Shown piece by piece: positions 51,683 to 63,750 of a stretch of 64,000 nt of DNA. The translations under genes and the position numbers were made by a program. How positions within the stretch are numbered: the first letter of the stretch is position 1; each line of letters begins with the position of its first letter. Source of the DNA: Deltaproteobacteria bacterium (lineage in GTDB: Bacteria; SAR324; NAC60-12); NCBI GenBank assembly GCA_002685535.1, contig NYXK01000071.1, forward strand, positions 62,001 through 126,000. Reading direction: 5' to 3'. The notes beneath the pieces are model-generated. The model had not been told where the DNA came from, did not search any database, and saw nothing but the letters and a program-made list of their open reading frames with translations.

Positions 51683-51740
51683 TTCCGATGTTCCTTGTAA
51701 CCATAGCCTCCTAGTCAACGTGAGACAAGGAACATCGGAA
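51683..51740. repeat. Perfect 16-bp inverted repeat with 26-nt loop
   Basis: ttccgatgttccttgt (51683..51698) and acaaggaacatcggaa (51725..51740). Confidence 0.95.
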
Positions 51741-54343
51741 TAGCATCATGCCACAGCCACAGAGAGATCGATGATAGAAAGCAGCGTGACAGTCAGAAAT
51801 TGCCTTTTCGCCCCATCATTAACGGATTCGCAGCCCAAAGACGAGGGACACAGTTTTATTGGCGCAGCATATGCATGGGCAAACATCGATACAGTCAGCA
51901 ACACAATTCGAGTCAGAGAGTTCGATTTTTCGAGCATGGTTGTTTCTCCTTACCTGTTGAAGTTCAGTCAAGGGCTTGTGGATGAATAGTTGCAATCAAG
52001 AGATCCCGGTGATTGTGAATAGAGTCAGGTGTTTTGAGAACTGAAAAAGTGAACTCCTCAGGGTCACCTCTCGAGGCATGGAATCAAGAATTTTACAATG
52101 TCTTGAGTTAGCCGCTGCATTCCTTCGACTGTCGAAATCCACTGTCTTGATAAACTGAACGTGAGCTTCTAATCACTCATGCTTTCAAGTCACTGCTTTG
52201 AGAACGTAGCCGAGGCATTCGCATATTAAACCCCTAAACTTCCTGGGTTCAAACTTCCTTCTTCACACAGGGCTTCACAATGAGATCGTACACGCATCTG
52301 TGAGGCCATTTAGCTCTAATGCTGCCTCTCAGTTGGAACACAGGACCCTGCGTTGTGCATATTAGCGGTGAGTGCATGGTTTAGCAACCACGAACTTGAA
52401 TAATTCAGGCTGTCGTCGCTGCTTCTTCGCGCTGAGCACGCCAGACTTATGAAGCTTCCCGCTAACAGATGAGTTCGACAATGGTCATCAGAATGACAAG
52501 AGTAGGCCTTTGCTAGCAAGTTGAAGAATTAGAGCGTGGCTTTTAGCTTGTGGCTCTCATTTTTGACTTCAGTGAATCTCGCACGAGCTTTCCCTTACTC
52601 TGTTGTCAACTACAATCAAATTATTAATCGTTTTCAAAATGGCTTGTTACTCTTGGCCACCATAGTACAGTCCCAATGTTAAGTAGTATACTAAGTCCAT
52701 TCACTGCGTCTGCCAATCAAGGGACGACTTATCTATCTTTCCTCGAGTGGAGATTCATTATGCAGCTTCATAAAATTAGAAATAGTTCCAATTTTTACAA
52801 GGAGTAGAGCGTCCGCACTTTTGCACCTTGGGCCAGCGTTATAAAGCTTGCTAATCAGTATTAGTCCTTTCAAGGCCAGAAGACATGCTCATCAAACACT
52901 GCTTCATGTGGACGCTGAGTGTCTCTGGATAAGCGTCTGATAATAGTTTTGGCTTATAATGAAATATATTGGTGGTTGTTTCTTGAACATCAAATTACTT
53001 GCAACATTAAAGTCACAAAGATGTAATTGACCATAAATCTCCTAAAAGTGAATAATCAGTAAGCACTCGGATTTTTGGAAATGTTTTTTTGCTTGACAAT
53101 AATGCCTCCGAGAAATGATATAATCACTGCCATCATAACTTGACAATATATTGGACTTGCCTTTGAAGCCTTCGAAAATTGCAGCTAACTTACAGCATTC
53201 ATCAGCTTATTGATTTCTGAGTCCGTTTATCTGAAAGGCACGAAGAACCCTTTAAGCTAGCTTCACATACGTGCGTATAAACTACCTAAGTAAAAGAACT
53301 CGTGGTAGAGAATAGGTGAGTAGCCTCACAGTGGTTATGTCTAGTGTTGTAGGCTAGTAGAGAGAAAGTAGTGAGGTCATGGGGCAAACTATGGAAATCC
53401 GGAATGCCGAAGTAGAATTCGATATTCTGTGAAACAGCACCATCGAGTAGTGTGGCCTTAGTTAGGTCGAAAGACTGGGTCATAGTTGTCATGTTCGGCT
53501 GTCGGCTTTGCTAGGGTATTGTGGAGGCTCAGATCTACAGAAATGCCGGATGTAAGCCAGGGTAAACATGGAGTTTTTGCTACTGATTCTTAACATGACT
53601 TTGGCTGGATGTAGATTTTTGCAACATAAACAGGATTGGCTGCAATTTCCGAAAGCAAAATGAATGAGACGCTGCTTGGTGTGACTTGTTCTTTAGTATT
53701 ACTAGTTTTCGTTTGGAGGATCGGTAGGACGGGGTGAATCTGCACGAGAGCTTGGGCTAGACTGTGTTGCCTCGGTGAAAACGGTTCTTATGGGCTTTAC
53801 TTCTTGTTTCTCGGTCTATTTCAAAGACTTGGTTCAAGTCCTTGCGAATCGGAACTAGAGGCAATATAGAAAGATATTTGTATAAGCCTGGAACGCTTCA
53901 AAGTTCAAGTTTTACTCATAATCATGATTCAATCCAATGACAGTTCTGCGTCTGTTTCGAACAGATCGTTTCTTAGGGAGGATTAGCTGCCTAACATAGC
54001 AAGAAAGAATTCCCCTTCACGGCTTCTGACAGAACGTCCCCAGATACAACATTAGGCACAGAATCGAACCAATGATAATGTTTACATCACAATGTCAAGA
54101 GCGCTTGATTCCGTCGATTCAGTGAAACTATGAGGCAGCGACATATAACGTAGGAGTTAGGCTGAGCTCACATGATACTACTTCATCATGAGAAAACACG
54201 ACATGACCGGGAATGAAAGACACCCTGGTCATGATATTCCGGTCATCCGTTAAGGAACACGAAAGAACCAGCCCGCCACTATACGATGTCTGCACTGTAA
54301 TTGGACGTGAGCACCGTCGTTGGAATGATTGAAGGATTCTATC

Positions 54344-54688
54344 TTACACTTTAGGAAAAAACGATTCATTTTCTTCCTCGAGGGCTACAGCTGGCTCACG
54401 CGGTTTTCGATCGCGATCAAGTCTCGACTCTGGGCTCTGTAAGTCGGACTTTAAGGCATGGTACCACGAGAGCAGCGAAATGGAAAAAGAGTTACATAAT
54501 ACCTTTACTGAGACGTAGAGGGTTTCATGAAGCGAGTTGATTGTGTATCGATCTATAGTTGCTGAGAAATCGTCAAGTGTTTCTTGCGTGATTTGCTTGG
54601 CGTTCACTTCCTCGAAGTCAACTTGATGAAGGGGCCGGAGGTTGGTACGGATCGCGAGGCAATTATAGTCGAGCTCGAGGACCGGCAT
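54344..54688 (-). CDS. Possible small orphan protein or gene fragment (MPVLELDYNCLAIRTNLRPLHQVDFEEVN...)
   Basis: ATG ORF with plausible internal GT-AG intron; no family recognised. Confidence 0.3.
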   Translation of the reverse strand: MPVLELDYNCLAIRTNLRPLHQVDFEEVNAKQITQETLDDFSATIDRYTINSLHETLYVSVKVLCNSFSISLLSWYHALKSDLQSPESRLDRDRKPREPAVALEEENESFFPKV

Positions 54689-55817
54689 TGTGGATGTCGA
54701 GGTGGCTACCGTACAAGTCGCACCCAAACAATGTCTTTTTCGCTGGGGTGGTTCATTCCAAGTGTTTAGGTCTGTAGATCAGCTAGTGTCATCAGGTGCC
54801 TGACGAATGCGTGAGTGCACTAATGCTCCGTCTGATGAGTTGTAGGAGTATGTTGAAGAGTCGGCATGCAGTGTACGCGGATACCTTATTGCCAGTGGTT
54901 CAAAGAAGAAGATACTGTATTCAACTTGGAGGTGTGGAGTTCCTCGAGGCGGATAGCCGAGTCCACGACAGGACCAGAGGCATATCGGCGTCAACTGCAT
55001 CATCTTTGTTGACGAGCCAATAGATACTCCGTAGAATATAAACGGTGCAGCTGTCTTGAAGGTTCTCAGGGCGGATCCGATTAAGCGAATCGTTTGGTTG
55101 GACCTCGATTGTAGGAAGGAGATGCAGGGAGGCCCACTGCATGCACAGCATGCCACGAAAGCAATCTCGAGACACGTCGCTACCCAAGCAATTGTCGGTA
55201 TGCAGCTTGCAGATTTTCATGCGTCACACACAAATACACATACATATATATACAAGAAGGTGAGGTGCGGCCACCCATGCCGATCTGAAACCAAGCGCCA
55301 GAGAAATATCATATGAACTCCCCTTCTCCTCCAGCTTTCCCCAGCTGGGCAGATCAAGATACCGGCCCCAGAACGCCGATCTCTGTCTTGCCCAGAGATC
55401 AACATCCCGGACCGAGTTTTTGACCCGCCATTATATCCCTGAAAACGCCTCTACGTATCCTCCTTACTGTACTGTAATATTCGTGGTAATCGTGGTATTC
55501 GTGATTGTGTCTGCTGGAGAACTTCCCAGCCTGCGAATGATCGAGGGAGGAAGGGAAATCATCCTAGTTCTGTATGTGGTCCTCTCTTCCCCTGTTCTGG
55601 TACCAAAGTCAGCGCGTCGTTCGTCGCCCCGACCGCTCACGATGTTGGTGCGAACTGGAAGGCGGATGCTGTGGCTGTGACGTGACTCTCCTCGCGAGTA
55701 ACAGAGCCGATTTGAGATTCATCTCGGCAACTATGCTTGCCGCGAGAGCAGCCTCGGCTGGTGAGACGTCTCGGATTGGTAGTGCTCCAAACTGTTCATG
55801 TCTGACTTGAATTTTAA

Positions 55818-56637
55818 TTAGCCTAAGATCTCGGTGGCCCTGGAATGCTCCTCACTCATATTGTTACCTATCGACTGCTCTGGTGAATTCGAAGTGTCAT
55901 CATCATCATTATCATCGTGTTCTTCGTCTGTGAAGCTTTCTCCGTCATCCTCATCCTCTATGTCTTGCTTCCCACAGTCTTCGCCGAGCGCGACCTCACA
56001 GCCAGAGAGAAATTCTGGCTTGACGACAATGAACCGAGTATATGCGGGTACGTTTTGTTCGATATGGTACCATTTCAGGACCACGCTTGGCTTGTCGCTA
56101 TCGTGGATTCGTTCGCGCAAAAATCGCTCTGATATATAACTGATCTTTCCCTCACAGTTCTTCGCATCTCCGAGCCCGAAGTCACCAAACCGTGGCCGAA
56201 ATAAGCTGATGTTGACTATCTTCTAGAAGAAGATACGGTCAGCAGGATGCACACGCTGAGTCTCGCAACATTGAGGATGGCAGGATTGTTACCTCTGAGC
56301 AGAATACAGGAGGGGCAATGCCGCCAGCTTGGGTGCGATCATCATCTACTTTGAAGCCTTCACCGCGAGTGGGTGACACTTCGCTAGGGGGAGGCGATAG
56401 AGTTTTCCCCTTCCGTTGCTCGTCTTGGAGAGTACGATACTCATCCGCGAGGCTTAGATAGCAGTTAAAGACCTCTTTGCTGTGTTCCGTGAGGACGGTT
56501 TCCTTTACACCGGCATCCTCTAGATACTCGCTTACACCCTCATAAGATGTGAATCTCTCGCCCTCTTTGATTGCGATATCTAGGGCAGATCTAATCATGC
56601 TCTTCTGAGCTGTCTTCATGCGCGATCCTGGAGGCAT
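55818..56637 (-). CDS. Orphan acidic-tailed protein; complement(join(55818..56222,56293..56637)), 249 aa
   Basis: 70-bp GT-AG phase-0 intron joins ...GGIAPPVFCSE to KIVNISLFRPRFGDFGLGDAKNCEGKISYISERFLRERIHDSDKPSVVLKWYHIEQ...; C-terminal Asp/Glu-rich tract. Confidence 0.65.
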
Positions 56638-57545
56638 CCAGACCAAAGCTTATTTCATCTCGAAGGCATGCGCTTAAGGGGTCCGGAAGTTCCAAGTGGC
56701 TCGATTGATATCGTCGCCGCGTATACCGTGTACAGTCATACGCCGTCGTGCAATGAGGCTGGCTCCTTGTTTTGCCCAGGGAATCGTGGTAAGAAGACGA
56801 GTCGCAAGGTCTTCAATGCTTCAGGCTGGCTCCAGTTCGCGGGGTAATAGTGGCAGACCTGTATGATAAGACAGCCCAGCGATTATGCTGCGCGATTTCA
56901 AACGAAAATAACAATTGGTCGATAAATGAATGCGTATGTTAATAGGCGAGTTGATAAATGAATGGATGAATTAATGTATGGCGGGGAAAGGGGAGGGAAG
57001 AGTCGCGGTCGACAAAGCAACAAAGGTCTCGAGGCTTCAGTATTCTGACCGGCAGAAAAGAGCGGTGTACTCGGTCAGCGAGGTAGAACGCTTGGACCTC
57101 TCAGACTGAAACCAATCAGAATGAATGGTACTATTACCTAAGTCCGACTGTCGGAAACTCCCGACTATTGACAAAGCACCTTAACGACCACGAGTCGTGG
57201 TAGCAGCAATCGGCCTCAGTGTTCACTTGCTCTTAATGTTACGCATCCCACCTCCGTAGGATCCAAAGCTAAGAAGCTTTTCGACTATTTGGCATCCAAT
57301 CCTGATTCAATCTCCAGGTACCAGACCATACAATTCAAGGTTGGCGGCCGGACCGTACCCAATGGCAGATACTGACTTTACAATTCGATACATTGAACGC
57401 CCCTCAATGAGGTTTTACTAGAACTGCATGGAAACCGAGCTTAGTTACTTGACACTTCCTTAGCCATCTGGCTACATTCTTTGTGCTCAGTCCAATGCTT
57501 CTTGCTAGGCCGGGCAGGACTCTTGCGAGCTCGCTGCTCTCCCCA

Positions 57546-58457
57546 CTAACCTCGATTATGTTTCTGTTCTCCTCGTCGTCGTTGTCCTCCTCCTCGCTTC
57601 TCCTTGGCCTGCCTTTTGCTCTTCTCGATCTCGTCTGCCTGTGCGTTGGCTTTCTCTCTGGAAGCCTCCATTTGCAACTGCTCGTCTTTCTTCAAGAGCA
57701 AGTTAGCGTAGTTCCCTCGCCAAGGTGCAATAATGTCTGACTTACTCTCGCTTTCTCTGCAACAGTCAGCAGAGCTGGCGGTAATGCTCTCCGTTCTTCG
57801 AATGCATCTGGGTATTTCTTTGCAAATCTTGCGCCAAAAGCCATCACATCAGTCGGACCAGATTCAGGGCTGATGTAGAACGAGGTGTCCCTCCTTTTAC
57901 CATCCTTTCCAACCCAACTTACCGAAGCTTTTCCGTCTGCTGTGAATTCGCCTGACCAACTCAGCATCTCGATTGGTTGGGTCGGCTCTATAGTCAAGTT
58001 GCACCGTTGGGCTACGTTCGGGGACATGAAGTTTTCCCGGCATCCAGAGTCCACCATGACAGTCACTACTTCAAATCGACCCGTCCTTACATTGTGTACC
58101 TTGGCCACTTTGTACTCTATGTCCCCAGTGTCATCATCGCAATCCTCCTCTGCTTGCTCGTAGTTTTGATCATCATTCTGATCGTGTATCGAGCGTCAGC
58201 TTGCCCTTGTTGGAGATCTCATCACTAGGAAGTCTTACAGCAGCTGCCTGGTAGTTGGATGAACTAGTGCTTCGCCTTTCTTGCTCGTCCAAGTAGTTGT
58301 TGTAGGCTTCTTGTTCTGGCGATTCAGCAACACCAGCGATTGAGTAACCCATACGAAGCCAACGCTTTCTATCCAACCTTTTGCTATCGAATTCTCGACG
58401 TTGGTCTGAAGTCAAATTCGGCATGGCCCCGTCATAAGCGCCATAATTACTCGACAT
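57546..58457 (-). CDS. Retropepsin-like (aspartic protease fold) protein; complement(join(57546..57689,57746..58177,58239..58457)), 264 aa
   Basis: VTVMVDSGCRENFMSPNVAQRCNL (D-S-G active-site-like) and TDVMAFGARFAKKYPDAF (analogous to the DVxLGxxF motif); two phase-0 GT-AG introns (61 and 56 bp) keep frame; basic C-terminal tail KSKRQAKEKRGGGQRRRGEQKHNRG. Confidence 0.7.
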
Positions 58458-58896
58458 GTTGATTCGCGAAGAAAATAGCGGCCGACACCTTTCGAGCGTC
58501 GGTAAGTGCGAGGGGAATTGTCGAGCGACAAGTGTAGAATCGTTCCACGAGGCTAAAATGATACGTCAACGATCAAAATTTGGTACTCTCTCGGGATCAG
58601 AATTGGCATACCATGGCGGGGCGGAACCCCATACTTGTAGACCACTACCTGATTATGAGACATGAATGGAAGATATTCTCTTATTGGTTTCTATTAATAG
58701 CTCTACTTGCCAGCCTGCTGATGCCTTACCTGCTTTCCTTTGGGCACCGCTCGGTTTTATAAGAGGGTATGCCGTTAAATATACTGGTGCCACGTCGGCT
58801 TTCGTCTGTGATCAGGCTGCGTTAAGTCTGCCACACACTATAAAATTCTGTCGAGATGTTGCATTTAGGAGCGTTTAGCCTCACATAGACTCTTAG

Positions 58897-59335
58897 TTCG
58901 CCAGCCTTGCACAGTCTTTCCTGCAGGCTGAACGTATGTTCATCTCACTTTGCTAAACCAAAGTCAAAGATTTGTGCCACTAAGAAGCGGTGTAAATGCG
59001 CTGTACGGAATCGTCTGGAAGACTATAGCCTTCCGCCATGTTTCGCAACATAAAAGTATGGCTAGAAAAGTCCTTTGTCTTTCATACAGCCTTGGATTCG
59101 CCAGCCTTGTGCAGACTTTCCTGCAGGCGTGTCGGAGTCGCATCGCCTCAATTTACCAAATTGACCACAAAAACATGCGCTCATATGAAAAGGCCAAAAG
59201 GCCAAAAGGCTCTACTAAGATACTTGGAAATTGACGCCAGAGCCCTCCTTAGTTGGGAATACATGTGAAAGCGGTGCATCTTGTTCTGCACAGCCGGGCG
59301 GCATGCCAGCCTTATGCAACCTTTCATGCGGGCGT
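58897..59335 (+). repeat. Three degenerate copies of a ~30-bp motif at ~200-bp spacing
   Basis: ccagccttgcacagtctttcctgcaggctg (58901), ccagccttgtgcagactttcctgcaggcgt (59101), ccagccttatgcaacctttcatgcgggcgt (59306). Confidence 0.85.
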
Positions 59336-59470
59336 AACGACGTGTCGGGTATCACGCAGCCTCGCCTGGCTTTAATCACACCGACTAGGAAACATCCAGC
59401 CTCATAATGGAAACCTGAAGCTCCTACCCCAGGAGTCCACGAACGCCATAGCCTGGCCATCAACGCGACC

Positions 59471-60500
59471 ATGGAAGGATATGCAAAAGTGGCGCATTTG
59501 ATGGCAAGGCAGAAAGAAACCGCCATACTGCGACGATTCCGGAAGCTCAACCTTCAAAGGCTTTTGTATTTACAGGCTGAAATTACACACCTTGAGTATG
59601 AAGTCAAGCAGTTGGCAGAAAGAGACTCGGCTCACGAGGACCGGATCTATCATGCGAAAGATTGGTGGTCCTTGAGTCAGGCTGGCGAAAGGGAGGACAC
59701 AGAGCAATGGCGAGTGTTTTCTGAGCTCAGCGGAAAGTTGGATCTTTACAGTAAGCTCTCTTCGTAAATAGCACTCCAATTGGATCCATGAACATAGTTT
59801 GATTTTACCAGATGACTTGCTATTGAAACAGGTTTCTCTTGCCAAGCTAGAGCAACCCCGGAAGTATGATCTCGAATTCTTACGAGACTGGTTCCAGAGA
59901 CCAAGCATGGGGTCATTTCCTCTCCTCGGCGTCGACCGTGACTCCTGGGATACGAAGAATGAGAACGACTTGATAGCCATCAAGCCTCGCTCCCCACAAG
60001 ATTTATTCTCGGAGTGGTTCACCGAGAAGCTTGTTCCTCGCTATCATGGTTGTCTTGGAAGGACACTCAAAGTGAGTCCTGCACGAGCGTAGGCTTATCA
60101 AACTCCTTCTTGTTACTGATGAGGGGTTTCAGGAACCGATAGCAGAAGAGGTTGGTTCCGGCATATACAACTACGAAGAATCAGCTCTTGATTCCTTGCT
60201 TGGTATTTTGGTGACGGTAGTAGCGTCGCTTCTTCCGATTTGTTCTGTGGTTGCTCTTTATCTCATCACATCTAATGGACTGCGACTCGGCATGATTGCA
60301 ATTTTCTCTGCATGTTTTGCTCTTGCTTTGGCGCTCATGACCAATGCAAGGAGGATCGAGGTGTTTGCAGCTACCGCCGCGTAAGTGGTCACAGCAATCC
60401 ATCTCGAGGAGCACATGCTAACGGGGGTCACTGAAATAGATTTGCTGCTGTGAATGCTGTATTCTTGACAAATGGTCAAGAATGTTCATGTTCTGTATGA
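59471..60500 (+). CDS. DUF6594-family membrane protein; join(59471..59750,59812..60071,60133..60380,60440..60500)
   Basis: MEGYAKVAHLMARQKETAILRRFRKLNLQRLLYLQAEITHLE...LLKQVSLAKLEQPRKYDLEFLRDWF...DLIAIKPR...LGILVTVVASLLPICSVVALYLITSNGLRLGMIAIFSACFALALALMTNARRIEVFAATAAFAAVNAVFL*; all four exons join in frame. Confidence 0.88.
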
Positions 60501-60935
60501 TCGTAGTTAGAAGAGAATTCTATTGATTCTTTGTGTGATGCGAATGTGGGGGGTAAGCGGGCGGGGTGGACGGGAGATTCGGTGAACCATGGAAACTTTT
60601 CTAAAGACTGACAGGTCATGAAATCGGAATTTGATTTCATCAGCGCGGTCTTGACAGACTTCCTACAGCTGCTTGTGAAATAAGCTTTCCCTATAGCTTT
60701 CTCCCGTTTCTGCTTCGCTTGTCTTTGTTGACACTCCACAGCTTGACCCTGTTGATCATCACTACCGTCTCAAAGGCTTCAATCGTCTGACCGGCCGGCC
60801 GGGGTCAGGGCGGAGTCACTTTCTTGATCTATTCGGTCAAATATAAGATAGGTATATCTGTTAAGATACACTAATACACTATGGGGTTACGTTATGCGGA
60901 TTCTGATGCATTACTCCATTTTCAACAAAGACGAT

Positions 60936-61340
60936 TTCATCGTGTGTCTGATCTTCCTCAGGATTCCTCCAGCCTTCATATGCGCGGGGACTTACAGCTT
61001 TCTGTTACGGATCGTTCTGCTATATGCGTCGACTCTTTCGAGGTTCAAACCTAGGACACATGTGATTCTATTTTGCGGCTGAGATTTGGTCGGCTTGGTC
61101 ACGTATGCTGCGGGAGGGGCAATTGTTTCGGTTGCTACCGGTCAAGATGATATCAGAACCTTACAAAGCTCACTTCCAATATTGAGAAAGATGCTGGTAA
61201 AGCGGGAATCTGTCGATACACGAACTGATATCATGATCACGGGATTGTTTTTTCCAAGTCATCTCGCACGTCACATTTATCCTGCTCTACGTATTCAGAC
61301 TACACATAAATCGGAATGCTTGGAACACGCACAAGACTAA
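60936..61340 (+). pseudogene. RTA1-like (lipid-translocating exporter family) gene relic
   Basis: IPPAFICAGTYSFLLRIVLLYASTLSRFKPRTHVILFCG*DLVGLVTYAAGGAIVSVATGQDD...TDIMITGLFF; in-frame TGA at the position of a conserved residue. Confidence 0.55.
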
Positions 61341-63614
61341 AATCTATTCGTCTTGTAAATTCGAGGCCTTTCTCTACTGTAAGTGCTTTTTCTCCCCCAC
61401 CATATGGGAAATCTCGGTGGTGGTTTTTGCGTAAGCAACACTAACAAATAAATGAATAGCACTAGATATCGCAACCTGTTAGAATCTAGGGACGAAGCGC
61501 CAATATGGGTAATGCCCAAAATTGTGGGAGTGTGGATGATTAATATGGAAGGGCGGTGCAGAGATAGAAGGGCAACGTACTATGATACGTAAACAGCCCC
61601 CGCAGCCAAAATCATGCCCAACAGATATGGCTCTTGTTGCGTTCACTTCTCGATACGTGGAAATTCGATCCATGTTTTGATTTTTGTTGCGATTAGAATC
61701 AGTCTTTTATTTCCCTTTTATCACTAATCTTTTGGTAGTTGAACACAACCTTTTTTCTTTCTTAGTCCCAAGGTCGGTTAGGAAGCTCGCCGCTTCTACT
61801 CAAGCGCTAATCACCCTCGGCTCACCCTCTCGTCACCCGGCTCACCCGAGCCGCCCAAGCTGCCTGAGCTGCCTGAGCAGTCCCTAGGCAGGATCAGAAG
61901 AGCTAGAACGTCGGTGGGATGGGGATCAGGATAAGTTCCCTGTTACCGAAACAAAACAAGCGAATTGAACACCACCGATTCCTTCTAGAACCGGTCAGCA
62001 ATGACATTGCTTTCTGTTCGCAGATCACGGCTGGAAGTTAGAAACGACCACAAGGCCTGTGGGGGCTGGAGAGGCGAGACTACCGGGCAAGTAAATCATG
62101 GATGAGTCGAGCCTGAAGTTCAAAGCCCGCCAAGTCGCTTTCGCATTGCGGTAAATCCAAACCCATATAAACGAATTGCTCCTCCTTCATTGAAAGTCAA
62201 CTCCAAAATCACCAGGAACATTTCAAGCCCTGAGGAGACTTCCGTGTAAGTGCGAATTAGCTGAAGAGCGATCTCAAACACGATTTATCAACACACAATC
62301 CTTTGAATAAAGTTCAAATACCCGCGCGATCGACTGTTTTCCGACGGGCAGTAACTCTCTTACCTGGTCAATCTTTACTTTCGAACTTAAGCCCATTGGC
62401 AATGGAGACTTGATTGGCAATAAACAGTCATGAGTTCGGGCACTGTTACACTGTACCGGCATCAGGAGTGTAAGCACCAAATCTGGCATCTGATACAAAG
62501 TGAGGAGCATCCCGCCAAGCATGGACAGGAGAGTCCACAACGTGGGAAGTATTACCTCTACTTCTCTACGTGTAAGGATCGTGTTGTGAGTCGTGTCGAA
62601 TGGGATGCTTACCGGGTAAAGAAGCATCGAGTGCTACCTTTATCCTTAGGTCCTTGTAATTAATTTCGTCAAGAGCAAGATTGGTGAAGAATTCTCTGGC
62701 AATATCAAAGTGAATAGGTAAATGTATGGTCTCATGTGAATTTCCAGCTTCGTTGGGTTCCTTGTTCGGGAGAACTTCCGACTTAGGTATATATGAACAC
62801 ACTTGCGCGAGAATTCGAGAAGCAACGCGGGAAAGACTTTGCTTCTGTGACCAACAAAAAAAAAAGGAGGATAAAGTGTCTCACTGGATGAAATGCATGT
62901 GCCTCATCATCCGCCCACTCTTTGAATACATATGCATAAGTCCTCAAGGATTTCAGATGCTTCGGTATTCTACGATTTGTTTTACTGGGGAACGAAATTT
63001 TGGGTCTCAATTGTGCGAGAATAGAAATGGAGATGACAACAATCTTACGGTTGACGATAAAAAAAAGTCATCGAGTGAAGGAGAGACTCGAGGGACCTAA
63101 AAATCTTCGATGCGTCGAAAACTGTCTACGCCTTTTTATAGTAGAATTTTATCGTCAAATCGTGGAGTGTACCTCTAGTAGCTAGATTCTCCTAGTTAAG
63201 ATCGGGTTATTACTTAGTGAAGAGATAAAAGTAGTATTCTTATATTTATTCGTCGTAGCCAGGGATACAGTGGTAGCTACACGATGCAGCGAAGAGGAGT
63301 ACGAGATGGCTGATGTTGAGAAGCAGCCCAAGACTGCGCCTGTTTCTATACGTTCCGCAAGGTCTTCGACTGATGTCTTCCCCCTAGGGAAGTACTCCTC
63401 GAGATGATTCCTCGAGGTCCCCTATAATTAGAGCGGATAGCAAGCTGAACAAGAAGAGGCCAGACGCTGAGAGAAATCAAAATTAATACTAAGGGTCTTA
63501 TTACAAGGGTCGGAGGTGTGAGTAGAGAACTTGAAGGAGCCTCACAGACGAATCAGGAGGGGGGGGAGAGAGCTTCATTCGTGACAGAATTTGAGTATTG
63601 AAAAGTTTGAATAA

Positions 63615-63750
63615 TATATATATATTGTTTGATATATTCCCTACTTCTGGTATCTTGTCAACTACTGTGATTCTGCATCTGTGTAAGGACTTATGATTGA
63701 CCTTCTGACATATTTCCTTTCACTGTGATTCTGCATCTACATAAGGACTT
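63615..63750. repeat. AT microsatellite plus 29-bp direct repeat, possible LTR/transposon remnant
   Basis: atatatatatat then actgtgattctgcatctgtgtaaggactt (63664..63692) and actgtgattctgcatctacataaggactt (63722..63750), 3 differences, all transitions. Confidence 0.5.
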
